Below, in pieces: positions 42,727 to 51,869 of a stretch of 64,000 nt of DNA. Within the stretch, counting starts at the first letter, position 1, and each line of letters starts with the position of its first letter. The translations under genes and the position numbers were made by a program. The notes beneath the pieces were generated by a model. The model saw only the letters and a program-made list of their open reading frames with translations, had not been told where the DNA came from and made no database searches. This stretch comes from Planctomycetaceae bacterium (lineage in GTDB: Bacteria; Planctomycetota; Planctomycetia; Pirellulales; Pirellulaceae): positions 1 to 64,000 of the forward strand of contig JAAYDI010000061.1 in assembly GCA_012729315.1 (NCBI GenBank). The letters run 5' to 3'.

Positions 42727-43701
42727 GTGACAAAAGTCTTGGTAACCGGTGGCGCTGGTTTCATTGGTTCTCATCTGACCGAGAAACTGCTGGAGCGCGG
42801 CGACGAAGTGATCGTGGTGGACGACGAGTCGACCGGGCGATACGAGAACCTCGCGGCCGTACATAACCATCCGCGGCTGACCTATGTGCGGGGCTCGATC
42901 GACGATGAGTCGCTGGTGCAGCGCGTGGTGGACGAGGCGGATCAGATCTACCACCTGGCCGCCGCAGTCGGCGTTGCGCTCATCGCGCGGGAGCCGATCC
43001 AGACGATCGAGCGGAACATTTATCCCACGCAGCTGCTGTTGAACAAGGTGCGTTCGCGCGTGGCGGGTGGGGAGTCGGTGAAGGTGTTCCTGGCCAGTAC
43101 GAGCGAAGTGTACGGGAAGAACCCCAAGCCGCTGTGGGATGAGGACGACGACCTGGTGTTCGGCGCGACGACCAAGGCACGGTGGTCGTATGGCGCGTCG
43201 AAGGCGATCGACGAGTTCCTGGCGCTGGCCTGCTGGCGCCAGTCGCAAGTGCCCGTGGTGATTGGGCGGTTCTTCAACGTGGTGGGGCCGCGCCAGTCGG
43301 GCGCCTACGGCATGGTGTTGCCGCGGTTCGTCGCGGCCGCTCGATCCGGCAAGCCGCTGGTGGTGCACGACGACGGGCACCAGGTCCGCTGTTTCGCCCA
43401 TGTGCAGGACGTGATCGCAACCGTGATGGCCTTGATGGCCGAACCTCGTGCGGTCGGCCGCGTGTTCAACATCGGCAGCGACTACCCGATTTCGATTCTC
43501 GAGCTCGCTCAACGGGTCGTGCGGATTTCCGGGTCCAGGTCCGGCATCGAGTTCCAGAGTTACACGGACGCCTACGACCGGGATTTCGAGGACGTGCGGC
43601 GCCGCGTGCCTAATCTGGCGCGCGTCCGAGACACCATCGAGTACCAGCCGGTGTACGATCTGGACGGGATTATCCGCCAGCTTGTCGAGTCCACGCCGTA
43701 G
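42727..43701 (+). CDS. NAD-dependent epimerase/dehydratase
   Basis: A 324-residue extended short-chain dehydrogenase acting on nucleotide sugars. The Rossmann motif is TGGAGFIGSHL (7-17), the catalytic pair Y155xxxK159 is in WSYGASKAID, and Ser/Thr is in LASTSEVYG. The C-terminal region (GRVFNIGSDYPISILELAQR) fits the UDP-glucuronate decarboxylase/UDP-glucose epimerase branch. The start is a GTG at 42727. The substrate cannot be fixed; UDP-sugars for cell-wall or exopolysaccharide synthesis are likely. Divergent from the giant TPR gene. Confidence 0.92.
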   Translation: MTKVLVTGGAGFIGSHLTEKLLERGDEVIVVDDESTGRYENLAAVHNHPRLTYVRGSIDDESLVQRVVDEADQIYHLAAAVGVALIAREPIQTIERNIYPTQLLLNKVRSRVAGGESVKVFLASTSEVYGKNPKPLWDEDDDLVFGATTKARWSYGASKAIDEFLALACWRQSQVPVVIGRFFNVVGPRQSGAYGMVLPRFVAAARSGKPLVVHDDGHQVRCFAHVQDVIATVMALMAEPRAVGRVFNIGSDYPISILELAQRVVRISGSRSGIEFQSYTDAYDRDFEDVRRRVPNLARVRDTIEYQPVYDLDGIIRQLVESTP

Positions 43702-43797
43702 GCCGCACGCCGCGGGAGACATCAGAAGCGGTCCGCCGCAGCCAACTCAGCACCATCCACAGGCGGCCTGCCTCCCCCCCACTTCCGGACGATATTC

Positions 43798-43826
43798 TTG
43801 ACATTTCCGGTTTGGGAGAGTCGAAT
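43798..43826 (+). promoter_or_regulatory. Candidate sigma70 promoter of the prepilin-type gene
   Basis: A consensus TTGACA (43798-43803), 17 bases, TCGAAT (43821-43826), about 160 bases before the ATG at 43989. Confidence 0.45.
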
Positions 43827-43855
43827 TTAGGTGTTGCCCGAAATTCACTTGCGAA

Positions 43856-43895
43856 CGTTCAGCAGGGGCTCCGCTGGCGGAGCCCGCGCTGAACG
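43856..43895 (+). promoter_or_regulatory. Strong hairpin in the leader of the prepilin-type gene
   Basis: Two stacked perfect stems: CGTTCAGC with GCTGAACG (8 bp), and inside it GCTCCGC with GCGGAGC, making a very stable 40-nt hairpin between the candidate promoter and the gene. No T-run follows. It may be an attenuator-like leader structure or a terminator for the upstream epimerase gene. Confidence 0.45.
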
Positions 43896-43988
43896 TATGT
43901 CGGCAACGTCTTATCTGCCGGCGCAGTCGCGCTGCACCTTGCGCGTCCACGACTTGACAGACACGAGGCACAGGCAAGGAGAGGCTCT

Positions 43989-45674
43989 ATGAGGTCACTA
44001 CGCGGTTTTCGCCGATCAACTCACAGGGGCCCGTATCGCAGGGGCCTGTGGCTCCCATCAAGGAACGGTACGATGCGCACATGTCGCGGCTTTACGCTGA
44101 TCGAATTGCTGGTGGCCATGACCTTGTCGCTGATCATTGTCTTGGCCGTGACTCAGGTCTTTCGGCTGGTGGGTGACAGCGTGCTGGCCGGCCGGGCGGT
44201 GGTGGAGATGTCCAGCCAGCTGCGAACGGCCGCGGACCAGCTGCAACGCGACCTGAGCGGGATCACGGTGCCGGTCCGGCCGTGGGCGGCGCCGGACACC
44301 GGCAGCGGGTATTTCATGTACTACGAAGGCCCGTTCTGGGATCTGGGATTGGGGCCGGCGGCGGCGGACGCTGCGCCGACCCCGCGCATCCGGCCGTGGT
44401 TCGGGGAATCCAGCATGGGCGACATCGACGATGTGCTGATGTTCACGTCCTGCACGAGCGATGCACCGTTTGTGGGTCAGGTCATGGCGTCGTTGGACCT
44501 TTCGAATCCCGGCAAGGTGCGGCTGTACATCGACCCGGCCAATCCGACGCATCGCGAGACGATCGAGTCACGTGTGGCCGAGGTGGTGTGGTTCACCCGG
44601 TTCAACGATCGCAACGGCAACGGTCAGCCGGATACGGGCGAAGTGACACTCCACCGACGCGCCTTTCTGGTGTTGCCCAACCTGGATCTCACCGATTCGA
44701 CCATCCAGGCCCTCTCGCCGCTGCAGTTCCACAGTGCGTTCGACATCTCGGTGCGCACGACAATGACCAGTGCCAACACGTGGGCCCGCCTTCCCAATTC
44801 GCTCGAGGACCTGGCGCTCCGGGAGAACCGGATTGCCCACGATGTCTCGGGCTCCTACCCGCTGCTCAATACCCCGAACCGCCAGTTCCCATCGCTGTTC
44901 TGGCGCGGGCTGCTGGCGCCCCAGGGTGCGGTGCCGACCCCCGGTCTGGACAACCAGTGGGGGGTGGCAGGTGTGGATGATGATGGCAACGGCACGATAG
45001 ACGATGTGAGTGAAGCGGGGCACTTCGGCAGCGACGATCTCATGCGGCCGATCGACCTGGCGGCCCCCCCCTGGCCCCCTTCGCTGGTCAGCCGTGAGGT
45101 ATACGCCGAGTCGTATGGCAGCGACGTGGTGCTGACGAACCTGGCCGCGTTCGATGTCCGAGCGTACGATCCGACGGTGCCGATCTACCAGGCCGTGCCG
45201 GGGTCTGATCCGGTGTTGCCCGGCGATCCCGGCTACGGCGACGCGATGACCGGCTCACCTACGCCACTGGGAAATGGCGGCTATGTCGACTTGTTTTACC
45301 GGCGTTATGTCGGCGGAGGCTCGTCCGTGTTCTCCGATCCGCCTTTGCCCCGATCGGGGATGCAACTGTACCTGCCGGTGTTCTGGGGTCAGCAGCAGTT
45401 CCCGGCTGTCTACGATACCTGGTCGCTGGACTACGAACGCAACGGGATCGACGAGGACGGGCTGCTCGGCCTGGACACCACAGGGCTGGTGGATCAGGGG
45501 ACCAACGGCATTGACGACGATGGCGTCCACGGCGTGGACGACCCGGGTGAGCGCGAGACGTCGCCCCCCTACCCTGTTCCGCTACGCGGCATCCAGGTGC
45601 GGCTCCGCATCGTCGATCGCGACACGCGTCAGGTCCGGCAGATGACCGTGACGTCGGACTTTACGCCGGAATGA
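43989..45674 (+). CDS. Prepilin-type secreted protein with calcium-loop-like repeats
   Basis: A 561-residue protein with a prepilin cleavage signal CRGFTLIELLVAMTLSLIIV, cleaved after Gly34, followed by a membrane helix. It is likely a PulJ-like minor pseudopilin (type II secretion or type IV pilus machinery). Short Asp/Asn-rich loops recur: RFNDRNGNGQPDTGE, DDDGNGTIDD, ERNGIDEDG, GTNGIDDDGVHGVDD, all resembling EF-hand/dockerin calcium loops. The ATG at 43989 has an AGGAGAG site; an ATG at 44073 with AAGGAA would give a more usual short leader. No other secretion gene is nearby, so it is an orphan. Confidence 0.85.
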   Translation: MRSLRGFRRSTHRGPYRRGLWLPSRNGTMRTCRGFTLIELLVAMTLSLIIVLAVTQVFRLVGDSVLAGRAVVEMSSQLRTAADQLQRDLSGITVPVRPWAAPDTGSGYFMYYEGPFWDLGLGPAAADAAPTPRIRPWFGESSMGDIDDVLMFTSCTSDAPFVGQVMASLDLSNPGKVRLYIDPANPTHRETIESRVAEVVWFTRFNDRNGNGQPDTGEVTLHRRAFLVLPNLDLTDSTIQALSPLQFHSAFDISVRTTMTSANTWARLPNSLEDLALRENRIAHDVSGSYPLLNTPNRQFPSLFWRGLLAPQGAVPTPGLDNQWGVAGVDDDGNGTIDDVSEAGHFGSDDLMRPIDLAAPPWPPSLVSREVYAESYGSDVVLTNLAAFDVRAYDPTVPIYQAVPGSDPVLPGDPGYGDAMTGSPTPLGNGGYVDLFYRRYVGGGSSVFSDPPLPRSGMQLYLPVFWGQQQFPAVYDTWSLDYERNGIDEDGLLGLDTTGLVDQGTNGIDDDGVHGVDDPGERETSPPYPVPLRGIQVRLRIVDRDTRQVRQMTVTSDFTPE

Positions 45675-45686
45675 TGTTTAATTACG

Positions 45687-45829
45687 AATGACGAGATACC
45701 CAAGCACGAAGGAAATGTCGAATGAATGCGTTATGACGATTGCGTGATCTGTGTCGACACAATCTGACGCGAATGCGTCACTCATCATTCAGCATTCGTT
45801 CTTCCTTCGTGCTTGGGTATCTCGTCATT
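45687..45829. mobile_element. MITE-like element with perfect 27-bp terminal inverted repeats
   Basis: 45687-45713 is the exact inverted copy of 45803-45829, beginning AATGACGAGATACCCAAGCA. The interior (45714-45802) is an extended imperfect palindrome centred near the 12-bp perfect palindrome TGTGTCGACACA (45750-45761). No open reading frame or transposase is inside. A diverged copy is at 30514-30637. It sits in the convergent gap between the prepilin-type gene and the DUF1080 gene. Confidence 0.88.
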
Positions 45830-45835
45830 GGTTAT

Positions 45836-47080
45836 TTACCATGCCATTTCGGTGGCGCGCAGGTTCCGAAACGACAGATTGGTCGTCGGATCGTGTCCTT
45901 GGATCATGATGGTGCCGGGATCGAGGCGCAGCCCTTTCCGCGGGTTGGGATCTGCGGGGCGGGTATCGGTCCAATCGGTGACCTGGTAGCCGTTGACCCA
46001 GACGGCCACGTGAGGACCGTGGGCGACGATGGTTTTGTGGAACCACTGGAGGTCGTCGGCGACGACGCGGCGGGCATCGGCGCGGCGGAAGATGCCGCCG
46101 GTGCCGCAGTCCGCCGGTTGCGTACGGTCGCCGTTCTTGAACACGTTGTGAATCTGGCTTTCGTAGCCGTTCATATCTTCACCCGGCACGCACCGGAAGA
46201 AGATGCCCGAGTTCAGCCCCGGGGCATGGCTGATGCATTCCAGTTGTAGCAGGAAGTCGCCGTACTGTTTTTCCGACTCCAGTTGCCCGCGCCCGTTCTG
46301 GACGTTCAGGGTTCCATCTTCGGCCACCGTGAACCGGCTGGCCAGTTCCGGGTACTCCTTCCACCCCGTGAGATCGTGGCCGTTGAAGATAGCTTCCAGT
46401 CCCAGCGGGCGGAGGCGGACATTGCGGAACGCGATCCGGCCCTGGCTGTGCTTCAGCCCGACATGGCCGCGCAACAGCGGCTGGGGGTCGGTGTAGTCGA
46501 GCACCTGCTGGCCGTCGAGCGAGACGACGATGTGGCCGGCCTGCACGTGCACCTCGAAGGTCTGCCACTCTGGCCGGTTGAGGTCCTTCGGCACAGCTTG
46601 ACGATCGACCAGGCTGCCCGTGGGGAACGGATGGTCGCCGTCGGCAATGTTCAGTTCATAGCAGTCGGCAGCCGCATCCTGCGGATCAGGAGTGGTGGCC
46701 AGGACGATGCCGCTGTTGGTCCCCGGCGCGCGGAGGAACTCGACGTGCAGCACGTAGTCAGCGAACTGCGTGGTGGTGGTCAGCAGCGTCTTATCGCCGT
46801 GTTCGACGACAATCGTCCCGTCCTCGACACGCCAATCTGCCCGCTTGTCGTGCTGCCAGCCGAACAGTGTCAGGCCGTCGAACAGCGAGATCCAGCCCTC
46901 TGCCAACAGGTCGTCACTGAGCAACTGAGGCTCGCCAGTGTCGGCCGCCGGCGCCACGGCCGTATCCGGCCGCGACTCCGGAGCTTTCGCGGCGGGGGGC
47001 GTGTCCGTGCAGCCGGCGACGACCAGCCCACACGCGACGGCACAGATCAGCCGGCAGATCCAATCCGATGTCCGATTCAC
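45836..47080 (-). CDS. Lipoprotein with two DUF1080 (3-keto-disaccharide hydrolase) domains
   Basis: A 414-residue lipoprotein: start GTG at 47080 with a GGGAG site, signal MNRTSDWICRLICAVACGLV, lipobox VAGC (Cys24). Domain 1 runs about 55-225 (GWISLFDGLTLFGWQHDKRA, PGTNSGIVLATT, WQTFEVHVQAGHIVVSLDG). Domain 2 runs about 230-414 (AIFNGHDLTGWKEYPELAS, APGLNSGIFFRCVPGE, VAVWVNGYQVTDW). DUF1080 is a concanavalin-like fold; some members hydrolyse 3-keto-glycosides in planctomycetes and Bacteroidetes. It is probably surface-exposed and works on glycans together with Gfo/Idh oxidoreductases. Earlier in-frame starts are non-coding in character. Confidence 0.93.
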   Translation of the reverse strand: MNRTSDWICRLICAVACGLVVAGCTDTPPAAKAPESRPDTAVAPAADTGEPQLLSDDLLAEGWISLFDGLTLFGWQHDKRADWRVEDGTIVVEHGDKTLLTTTTQFADYVLHVEFLRAPGTNSGIVLATTPDPQDAAADCYELNIADGDHPFPTGSLVDRQAVPKDLNRPEWQTFEVHVQAGHIVVSLDGQQVLDYTDPQPLLRGHVGLKHSQGRIAFRNVRLRPLGLEAIFNGHDLTGWKEYPELASRFTVAEDGTLNVQNGRGQLESEKQYGDFLLQLECISHAPGLNSGIFFRCVPGEDMNGYESQIHNVFKNGDRTQPADCGTGGIFRRADARRVVADDLQWFHKTIVAHGPHVAVWVNGYQVTDWTDTRPADPNPRKGLRLDPGTIMIQGHDPTTNLSFRNLRATEMAW

Positions 47081-47357
47081 GATGTCACTCCCACGGGGTT
47101 CGAGAACGGAAGGGGCATGCAACCAAGTGAAGATCGAAGACCATTGTGAACAACGGACCCCAGAGGGCCAATAGGACCAACCGGCCGCTGCAATTCTGCG
47201 CTTCATTTCACAAGGGAATCGGGTTTCACCCAACCGGGCCTGCCCCGTAAGCTCGTCTCGTTCCCACAGCTCTTGACCCGAATGTGAGCAAGGAGATCTC
47301 TGATGAAACGGGGGTGGCGTCCTCACCGGATGACCGACAAACGCATCCGGCCCCGTC

Positions 47358-48377
47358 TCAGCCCCGTTCCCGCAGTTCGCCGACGATCCGCTGCACGATG
47401 CGTGCGACCTGTTCCGGGTCGATCTCGATGCTGGCCGGGCAACCGCCGACAGGTTCGTCGGTGAAGCCTTCGGCGGCCAGCAGGCACTGGAGTTGCCGCC
47501 CGAGCTGATCGAGTTCAATCTGCTGGCTGGGCGATTTCGGCTGGCGTCCCCGGCCGGCGGCGAATCCGCGCAGCTGCAGCGCCGCGCGGAAGCCCTCGGG
47601 AAACTCAGCCGAATAGAGCATGGCGTCGAACAGCAGGAGCAGCCGGTACTGCAGGTCGCGCGCGGCGTCGAGTTGGCCGGAGACGGTCAGGTCATAGAGC
47701 TTGCGGGTGATTTCCGGCACGATGCCACTGGTCGCATTCGTGCCGCCATCGCATCCGATCAGCAGCATCGGCATCAGGGCCGCATCCCAGCCGGTGAGGA
47801 AGCTGAAGTCGGGGCGCTGCGGGCGAACGGCGGCGATCATCCGCATCATGTGCGGCAGATCGCCGGAGGAGTCTTTGATGGCGACGACGCGCGGGCACTC
47901 GTCGGCCAGCCGGCGGACGGTGGGCAGGTCGATGGGCGAAGCGAACAAGGGAATGTTGTACAGCGTGACGTCGATGGGCGAGTTATCGGCGATTTCCTTG
48001 AAGTAGGCGTACACGCCGGCGGGGGTCAGTTTGTAGTAGAACGGCGCGACGATGGCGACGGCCCGGGCACCCAACTGATGATAGCGTTCGCAGGCCCGAA
48101 TGGTCTCCCGCGTGTTGGCCTCCGCCGCCCCGGCCAGGATCGGCACGCGACCGGCCGTCTGATCGGCGATAATCTCAATGATCCGCCGCCGCTCGTCGGC
48201 CGTGAACCGGGTGAACTCGCCGGTCGATCCGTTGGGATACAGACCGTGGACGCCGCGTTGGATGAGCCAATCGACGTAGCGGCGCAACTCGCGTTCGTTG
48301 ATCTCGCCGCGATCATCCAGCGGCACGACGTTCGGAGTGAAGACCCCCTGCAGGCGGTTGCGAGATTCGTAGGTCAT
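47358..48377 (-). CDS. DapA/NAL-family aldolase with C-terminal helical tail
   Basis: A 339-residue dihydrodipicolinate-synthase/N-acetylneuraminate-lyase family enzyme. Schiff-base Lys is in VAIKDSSGD (near 166), the catalytic Tyr in LYNIPLFAS (near 140), and the substrate loop is GSTGEFTRF. It is longer than the usual 290-300 residues: after the normal end comes a 24-residue tail [20 protein letters not shown] that is a clear amphipathic helix. Such tails can be encapsulation peptides for microcompartments or oligomerisation helices; no shell gene is nearby. The substrate is a 2-keto acid plus an aldehyde, otherwise unassigned. Confidence 0.9.
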   Translation of the reverse strand: MTYESRNRLQGVFTPNVVPLDDRGEINERELRRYVDWLIQRGVHGLYPNGSTGEFTRFTADERRRIIEIIADQTAGRVPILAGAAEANTRETIRACERYHQLGARAVAIVAPFYYKLTPAGVYAYFKEIADNSPIDVTLYNIPLFASPIDLPTVRRLADECPRVVAIKDSSGDLPHMMRMIAAVRPQRPDFSFLTGWDAALMPMLLIGCDGGTNATSGIVPEITRKLYDLTVSGQLDAARDLQYRLLLLFDAMLYSAEFPEGFRAALQLRGFAAGRGRQPKSPSQQIELDQLGRQLQCLLAAEGFTDEPVGGCPASIEIDPEQVARIVQRIVGELRERG

Positions 48378-48523
48378 GGGTCAGCCATTTCGCCCTGATG
48401 ATTCAAATCGCCCGCCACGCCCTTGCGTGACGGCCAGCAACCCTTAATCATAGCTTGGCGGAGCAGGTGTGGCAGGCACGCTGCGGGACGTGGAGCGTGA
48501 AATCAGACCCAGGGGCCCTGGTC

Positions 48524-50755
48524 GTGGCGAAACACTTGAAGAACCCGGCCGCGGACACAGCAGGGGCGGCGGATCTGTCCCCCGAGCGAACGACATCTTG
48601 GCGCGCGCGCGAATCGCTGCTGGCGGCCGCCGGGGCGGCCGTGTTTGTCGTACTGTGCGGCCTGTACGCGGTGTACTTCTTCCGCGTGCCGATCGCCCGC
48701 CAGCTGGATCTGTATCGCTACCAGTTGCTGGGGTTTTTCCTGGTCCCGGAGGAACTGGTGCAGCAGTGGCGAGCGGCGCCGGTCGGCGACGTGGCGGTGG
48801 CCGACCGCATTCCGCTGCTGCTCCTGGCCGGCACGGTGTGGGGCGTGGCCTTCCTGCTCGGCTGGCTGGTCTTGTCTCGCGTGCGGATCGCGCGGCAGTT
48901 GAGCCGTCTGGAGTACTTTGCGTTTGCCACCGGGATTGGCCTGAGCGGCCTGTCGCTGCTGACTCTGGCCGTGGGTCTGCTGGGCGGCCTGAACCAGCCG
49001 CTAGTGTTCCTCGCCGCCGGCCTGGCCATCGTGATGGTGTCCGTCTGGCAGGCGCGGCGTGTGGCAGCGTGGCGGGCGGACCGGCCGGCCAGTGCGTCTG
49101 CCAGTGCGGCCGCCGGGGCGGTTGGGGACGAACCGGCCGCGCCAGCGCGCCAGCGGCCGCGGGCCTGGTGGTGCGCATTGCCGTTCGTGTTGGTGATTGT
49201 AGGTGGTGCGCTGTTGCCGCCGCTGGATTTCGATGTGTTGGAGTATCACCTGCAGGTTCCGCGCGAGTGGGTGCAGAGTGGCCGCATCACGTTCCTGCCG
49301 CACAACGTGTACGGGAACATGCCGCTGGGGGCCGAGGCGCTGGCGGCACTGACCATGGCCGTGTCGCCGGGCGAAGAGGGCTGGTGGTGGGGCGCGCTGG
49401 CGGGCAAGCTCGTGATGGCGCTCTTTGCCCCGCTCACAGCGCTGCTGTTGTATTCAGCCGCCAGTCGCTGTGTGTCGCGCGAGGCCGGCATCGTCGCGGC
49501 GCTCCTGTACCTGTCGACTCCGTGGATCACGCACGTCTCGGCCAACGGCCTGAATGAGGGTGTGATCGGGTTCTACCTGCTCGCCGCGTCATACGCCACG
49601 AAGCGGTGGCTGGATGAGCGGCATGCGGACCCGGTCGCGGCGCGCGGCTACGTGTGGCTGGCCGGCTGGATGGCGGGCGCCGCTGCAGCCTGCAAGTACA
49701 CCTGCGTGGTGCTGGTGGTCCTGCCGCTGCTGATCGTGGTGCTGGTGATGAGCCGGCGTGACTGGTTGCGGACGGTCAGCGCCTTTGTTGTGGCGGTGAT
49801 GCTGGCGTGCGGTCTCTGGTATGGCAAGAACTGGGTACAGACAGGCAACCCGGTGTATCCGCTGCTGCCCCGCGTCTTTACCAGTCAGCCGCGGACGCCG
49901 GAGCAGGTGGTTCAGTTCCAGCGTGCACACCGGGTGCCGGTGGATGCCGAGGGGCGCCGGTATTCGCCGGCCCAGGCCTGGGCAACGCTGCGGTCGCTGT
50001 TGGGCGACAGCGTCCATCACAGCCCGTTGCTGGTCCCGTTTGCGGCCCTCGTGCTGGTGCGCCGGCGGACGCTGCGGCAGGCGGCCTATTGGCTGATCGG
50101 CGGTCTGGTGTTTGTCGCGGTGTGGTGGCTGACCACCCATCGACTCGATCGCTTCCTGGTCCCGGCGTGTCCGCTCTTTGCGCTGGTGGGCGCGATCGGC
50201 GCGACATGGTCTTCGTCGCGCGTGTGGCGTGGCACGATGTGGACGGTGCTGGGACTGGGGCTGGCCGCCAGCTTCATGATGGTCGTATCGCGTCCCGTGG
50301 CCGACAACCGCTACCTGGTGCGCCTCACGCAGCTGCGTGACGACCCGCAGCTGACGACCGTGACGGTGGCTCATCGCTACCTCAACCAGCACGTGCCGCC
50401 GAGGCGGAGGGCGCTGGTCGTGGGAGACGCCGCCGTGTTCAACCTGCGCGTGCCGGTGCTTTACAGCACCTGTTTCGATACGTCTGTCCTGGAGGAACTG
50501 CTGCGCGACCGCGACGCGCAGGCACGGCGTGCCAGGCTCAAGGAGCTGCGCGTGTCGCACATCTTCGTGAACTGGCAGGAGATCGCCCGTTACCAGCAGC
50601 CGGGCAACTACGGATTCACAGCGGCGATTACCCCGGAGCTGATCCATGGCGAGTTGGAGGCGGAGCAGCGGTTGATTCGCGCCGTCGCCGTCCCGGAGCT
50701 GGATCGGCAGAGCGGCGAGATCTTTGAAGTGGTCACGTCACCCGATCGGCCGTGA
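48524..50755 (+). CDS. Membrane glycosyltransferase, GT39/ArnT-like
   Basis: A polytopic protein of about 743 residues. It has multiple membrane helices (for example SLLAAAGAAVFVVLCGLYAV, PLLLLAGTVWGVAFLLGWLV), a periplasmic loop with PPLDFDVLEYHLQVPREWVQ (the Asp and Glu expected near the active site of dolichyl-phosphate-mannose-type transferases), and an extracytoplasmic C-terminal domain with VPRRRALVVGDAAVFNLRV-like sequence. Probably transfers a sugar from a polyprenyl phosphate to envelope targets. The start is uncertain: GTG 48524 has AGGGG eight bases upstream; GTG 48497 and TTG 48455 are alternatives without a clear site. Confidence 0.85.
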   Translation: MAKHLKNPAADTAGAADLSPERTTSWRARESLLAAAGAAVFVVLCGLYAVYFFRVPIARQLDLYRYQLLGFFLVPEELVQQWRAAPVGDVAVADRIPLLLLAGTVWGVAFLLGWLVLSRVRIARQLSRLEYFAFATGIGLSGLSLLTLAVGLLGGLNQPLVFLAAGLAIVMVSVWQARRVAAWRADRPASASASAAAGAVGDEPAAPARQRPRAWWCALPFVLVIVGGALLPPLDFDVLEYHLQVPREWVQSGRITFLPHNVYGNMPLGAEALAALTMAVSPGEEGWWWGALAGKLVMALFAPLTALLLYSAASRCVSREAGIVAALLYLSTPWITHVSANGLNEGVIGFYLLAASYATKRWLDERHADPVAARGYVWLAGWMAGAAAACKYTCVVLVVLPLLIVVLVMSRRDWLRTVSAFVVAVMLACGLWYGKNWVQTGNPVYPLLPRVFTSQPRTPEQVVQFQRAHRVPVDAEGRRYSPAQAWATLRSLLGDSVHHSPLLVPFAALVLVRRRTLRQAAYWLIGGLVFVAVWWLTTHRLDRFLVPACPLFALVGAIGATWSSSRVWRGTMWTVLGLGLAASFMMVVSRPVADNRYLVRLTQLRDDPQLTTVTVAHRYLNQHVPPRRRALVVGDAAVFNLRVPVLYSTCFDTSVLEELLRDRDAQARRARLKELRVSHIFVNWQEIARYQQPGNYGFTAAITPELIHGELEAEQRLIRAVAVPELDRQSGEIFEVVTSPDRP

Positions 50756-50881
50756 GCCAGCCGCGGCCTCGTGCCGGCCGGGTTGCGTGTCTGCCCCGCC
50801 GGCGCCGAGAGAAGATGGCTGCTCCGACTCGGTTCGCACCGGATGGGGTGCCACGACAGGCGAGCGCAGAACGAGGACATC

Positions 50882-51763
50882 ATGTGGCTGAGGTGGGTGG
50901 TAACCAATCTGTTGAACGAGATGGCCGAGGAGAAGGTGCAGCAGGCGGTCGAGCGGGCGAAGCACTTCGTACAGACCGCTCGCCGGCCGGAACCGGGCCA
51001 GGATCTGCTCGGTAATGGGGTGGCCGCGCCGCCGGACGTGGCGCTGGTGTTTGCACTCGGCCTGGAATCTGGCGGACTGGTCGACCGCGCGACGCATGTA
51101 GTGACGACCGAGTGCCCGGCGTTTGTCGAACGCCTGGGGGAACTCGACGGCCGCCGCGTGCTGATTGCCGAGTCGGGGGTGGGTCAGCAGGCAGCCCGGC
51201 GTGCCACGGAGGACCTGATCAAGATCCATCGTCCGCAGTGGGTGGTGGCGGCCGGATTCGCGGGCGCCCTCGTTCCGGCACTCAAGTACGGCCACATTCT
51301 GATGGCCGACTCGATCGTCGACAGCGCGCGCAGGAGGCTGGACGTCGGCTTCCGCATCGCACCGCAGGTGACCGCGGCCAACCCATCCCTGCACGTCGGC
51401 CGGCTGCTATCCGTGGACCAGCTGGTCCGCCAGCGTGCGGACAAGGAGCGGCTGGCGGCGGAGTTCGACGCCGTGGCCTGTGACATGGAGACGATGGCGA
51501 TCGCACACGTCTGCCGCGAGCGGCAGGTGCGTTTCCTGGCGGTGCGGATCATCACCGACGGGCTGGATGATCGCCTGCCGCCGGAGGTGGAACACATGCT
51601 GGATCAGCAGTCGCTGGCGGGCAAGCTGGGCGCGGCGACGCGCGCCATTTTCCAGCGGCCGGGGAGTATCAAGGATATCTGGAAGCTGCAGGAGACCGCC
51701 CACCGCGCCGCCGACCGGCTGGCCGGGTTCCTGGTGGGAGTGATACCGCAGTTGGGTGCGTGA
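50882..51763 (+). CDS. Nucleoside phosphorylase-like protein, coupled to ispH
   Basis: A 293-residue protein of the purine nucleoside phosphorylase/MTA-SAH nucleosidase superfamily. Start MWLRWVVTNLLNEMAEEKV with a GAGG site. The phosphorylase core begins VALVFALGLESGGL, then GVGQQAARRATEDLI, WVVAAGFAGALVPAL, and the base/ribose site FDAVACDMETMAIAHVC (Met-Glu-Thr-Met pattern), plus RIITDGLDD. The N-terminal 50 residues are a helical extension. Location directly before ispH resembles hopanoid clusters in which the phosphorylase HpnG releases adenine from adenosylhopane; futalosine hydrolase is another possibility. Assignment beyond the superfamily is inference. Confidence 0.85.
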   Translation: MWLRWVVTNLLNEMAEEKVQQAVERAKHFVQTARRPEPGQDLLGNGVAAPPDVALVFALGLESGGLVDRATHVVTTECPAFVERLGELDGRRVLIAESGVGQQAARRATEDLIKIHRPQWVVAAGFAGALVPALKYGHILMADSIVDSARRRLDVGFRIAPQVTAANPSLHVGRLLSVDQLVRQRADKERLAAEFDAVACDMETMAIAHVCRERQVRFLAVRIITDGLDDRLPPEVEHMLDQQSLAGKLGAATRAIFQRPGSIKDIWKLQETAHRAADRLAGFLVGVIPQLGA

Positions 51764-51869
51764 ATCGGCAAGCACGCGAACGAACAGGCACGGGGGTCGC
51801 GCGGTCGGTCGCGATGTGTGTACGTGCGTGGAGCGCGTGGCCGCGGCACATGCTGAGGCGAGTCGAACC

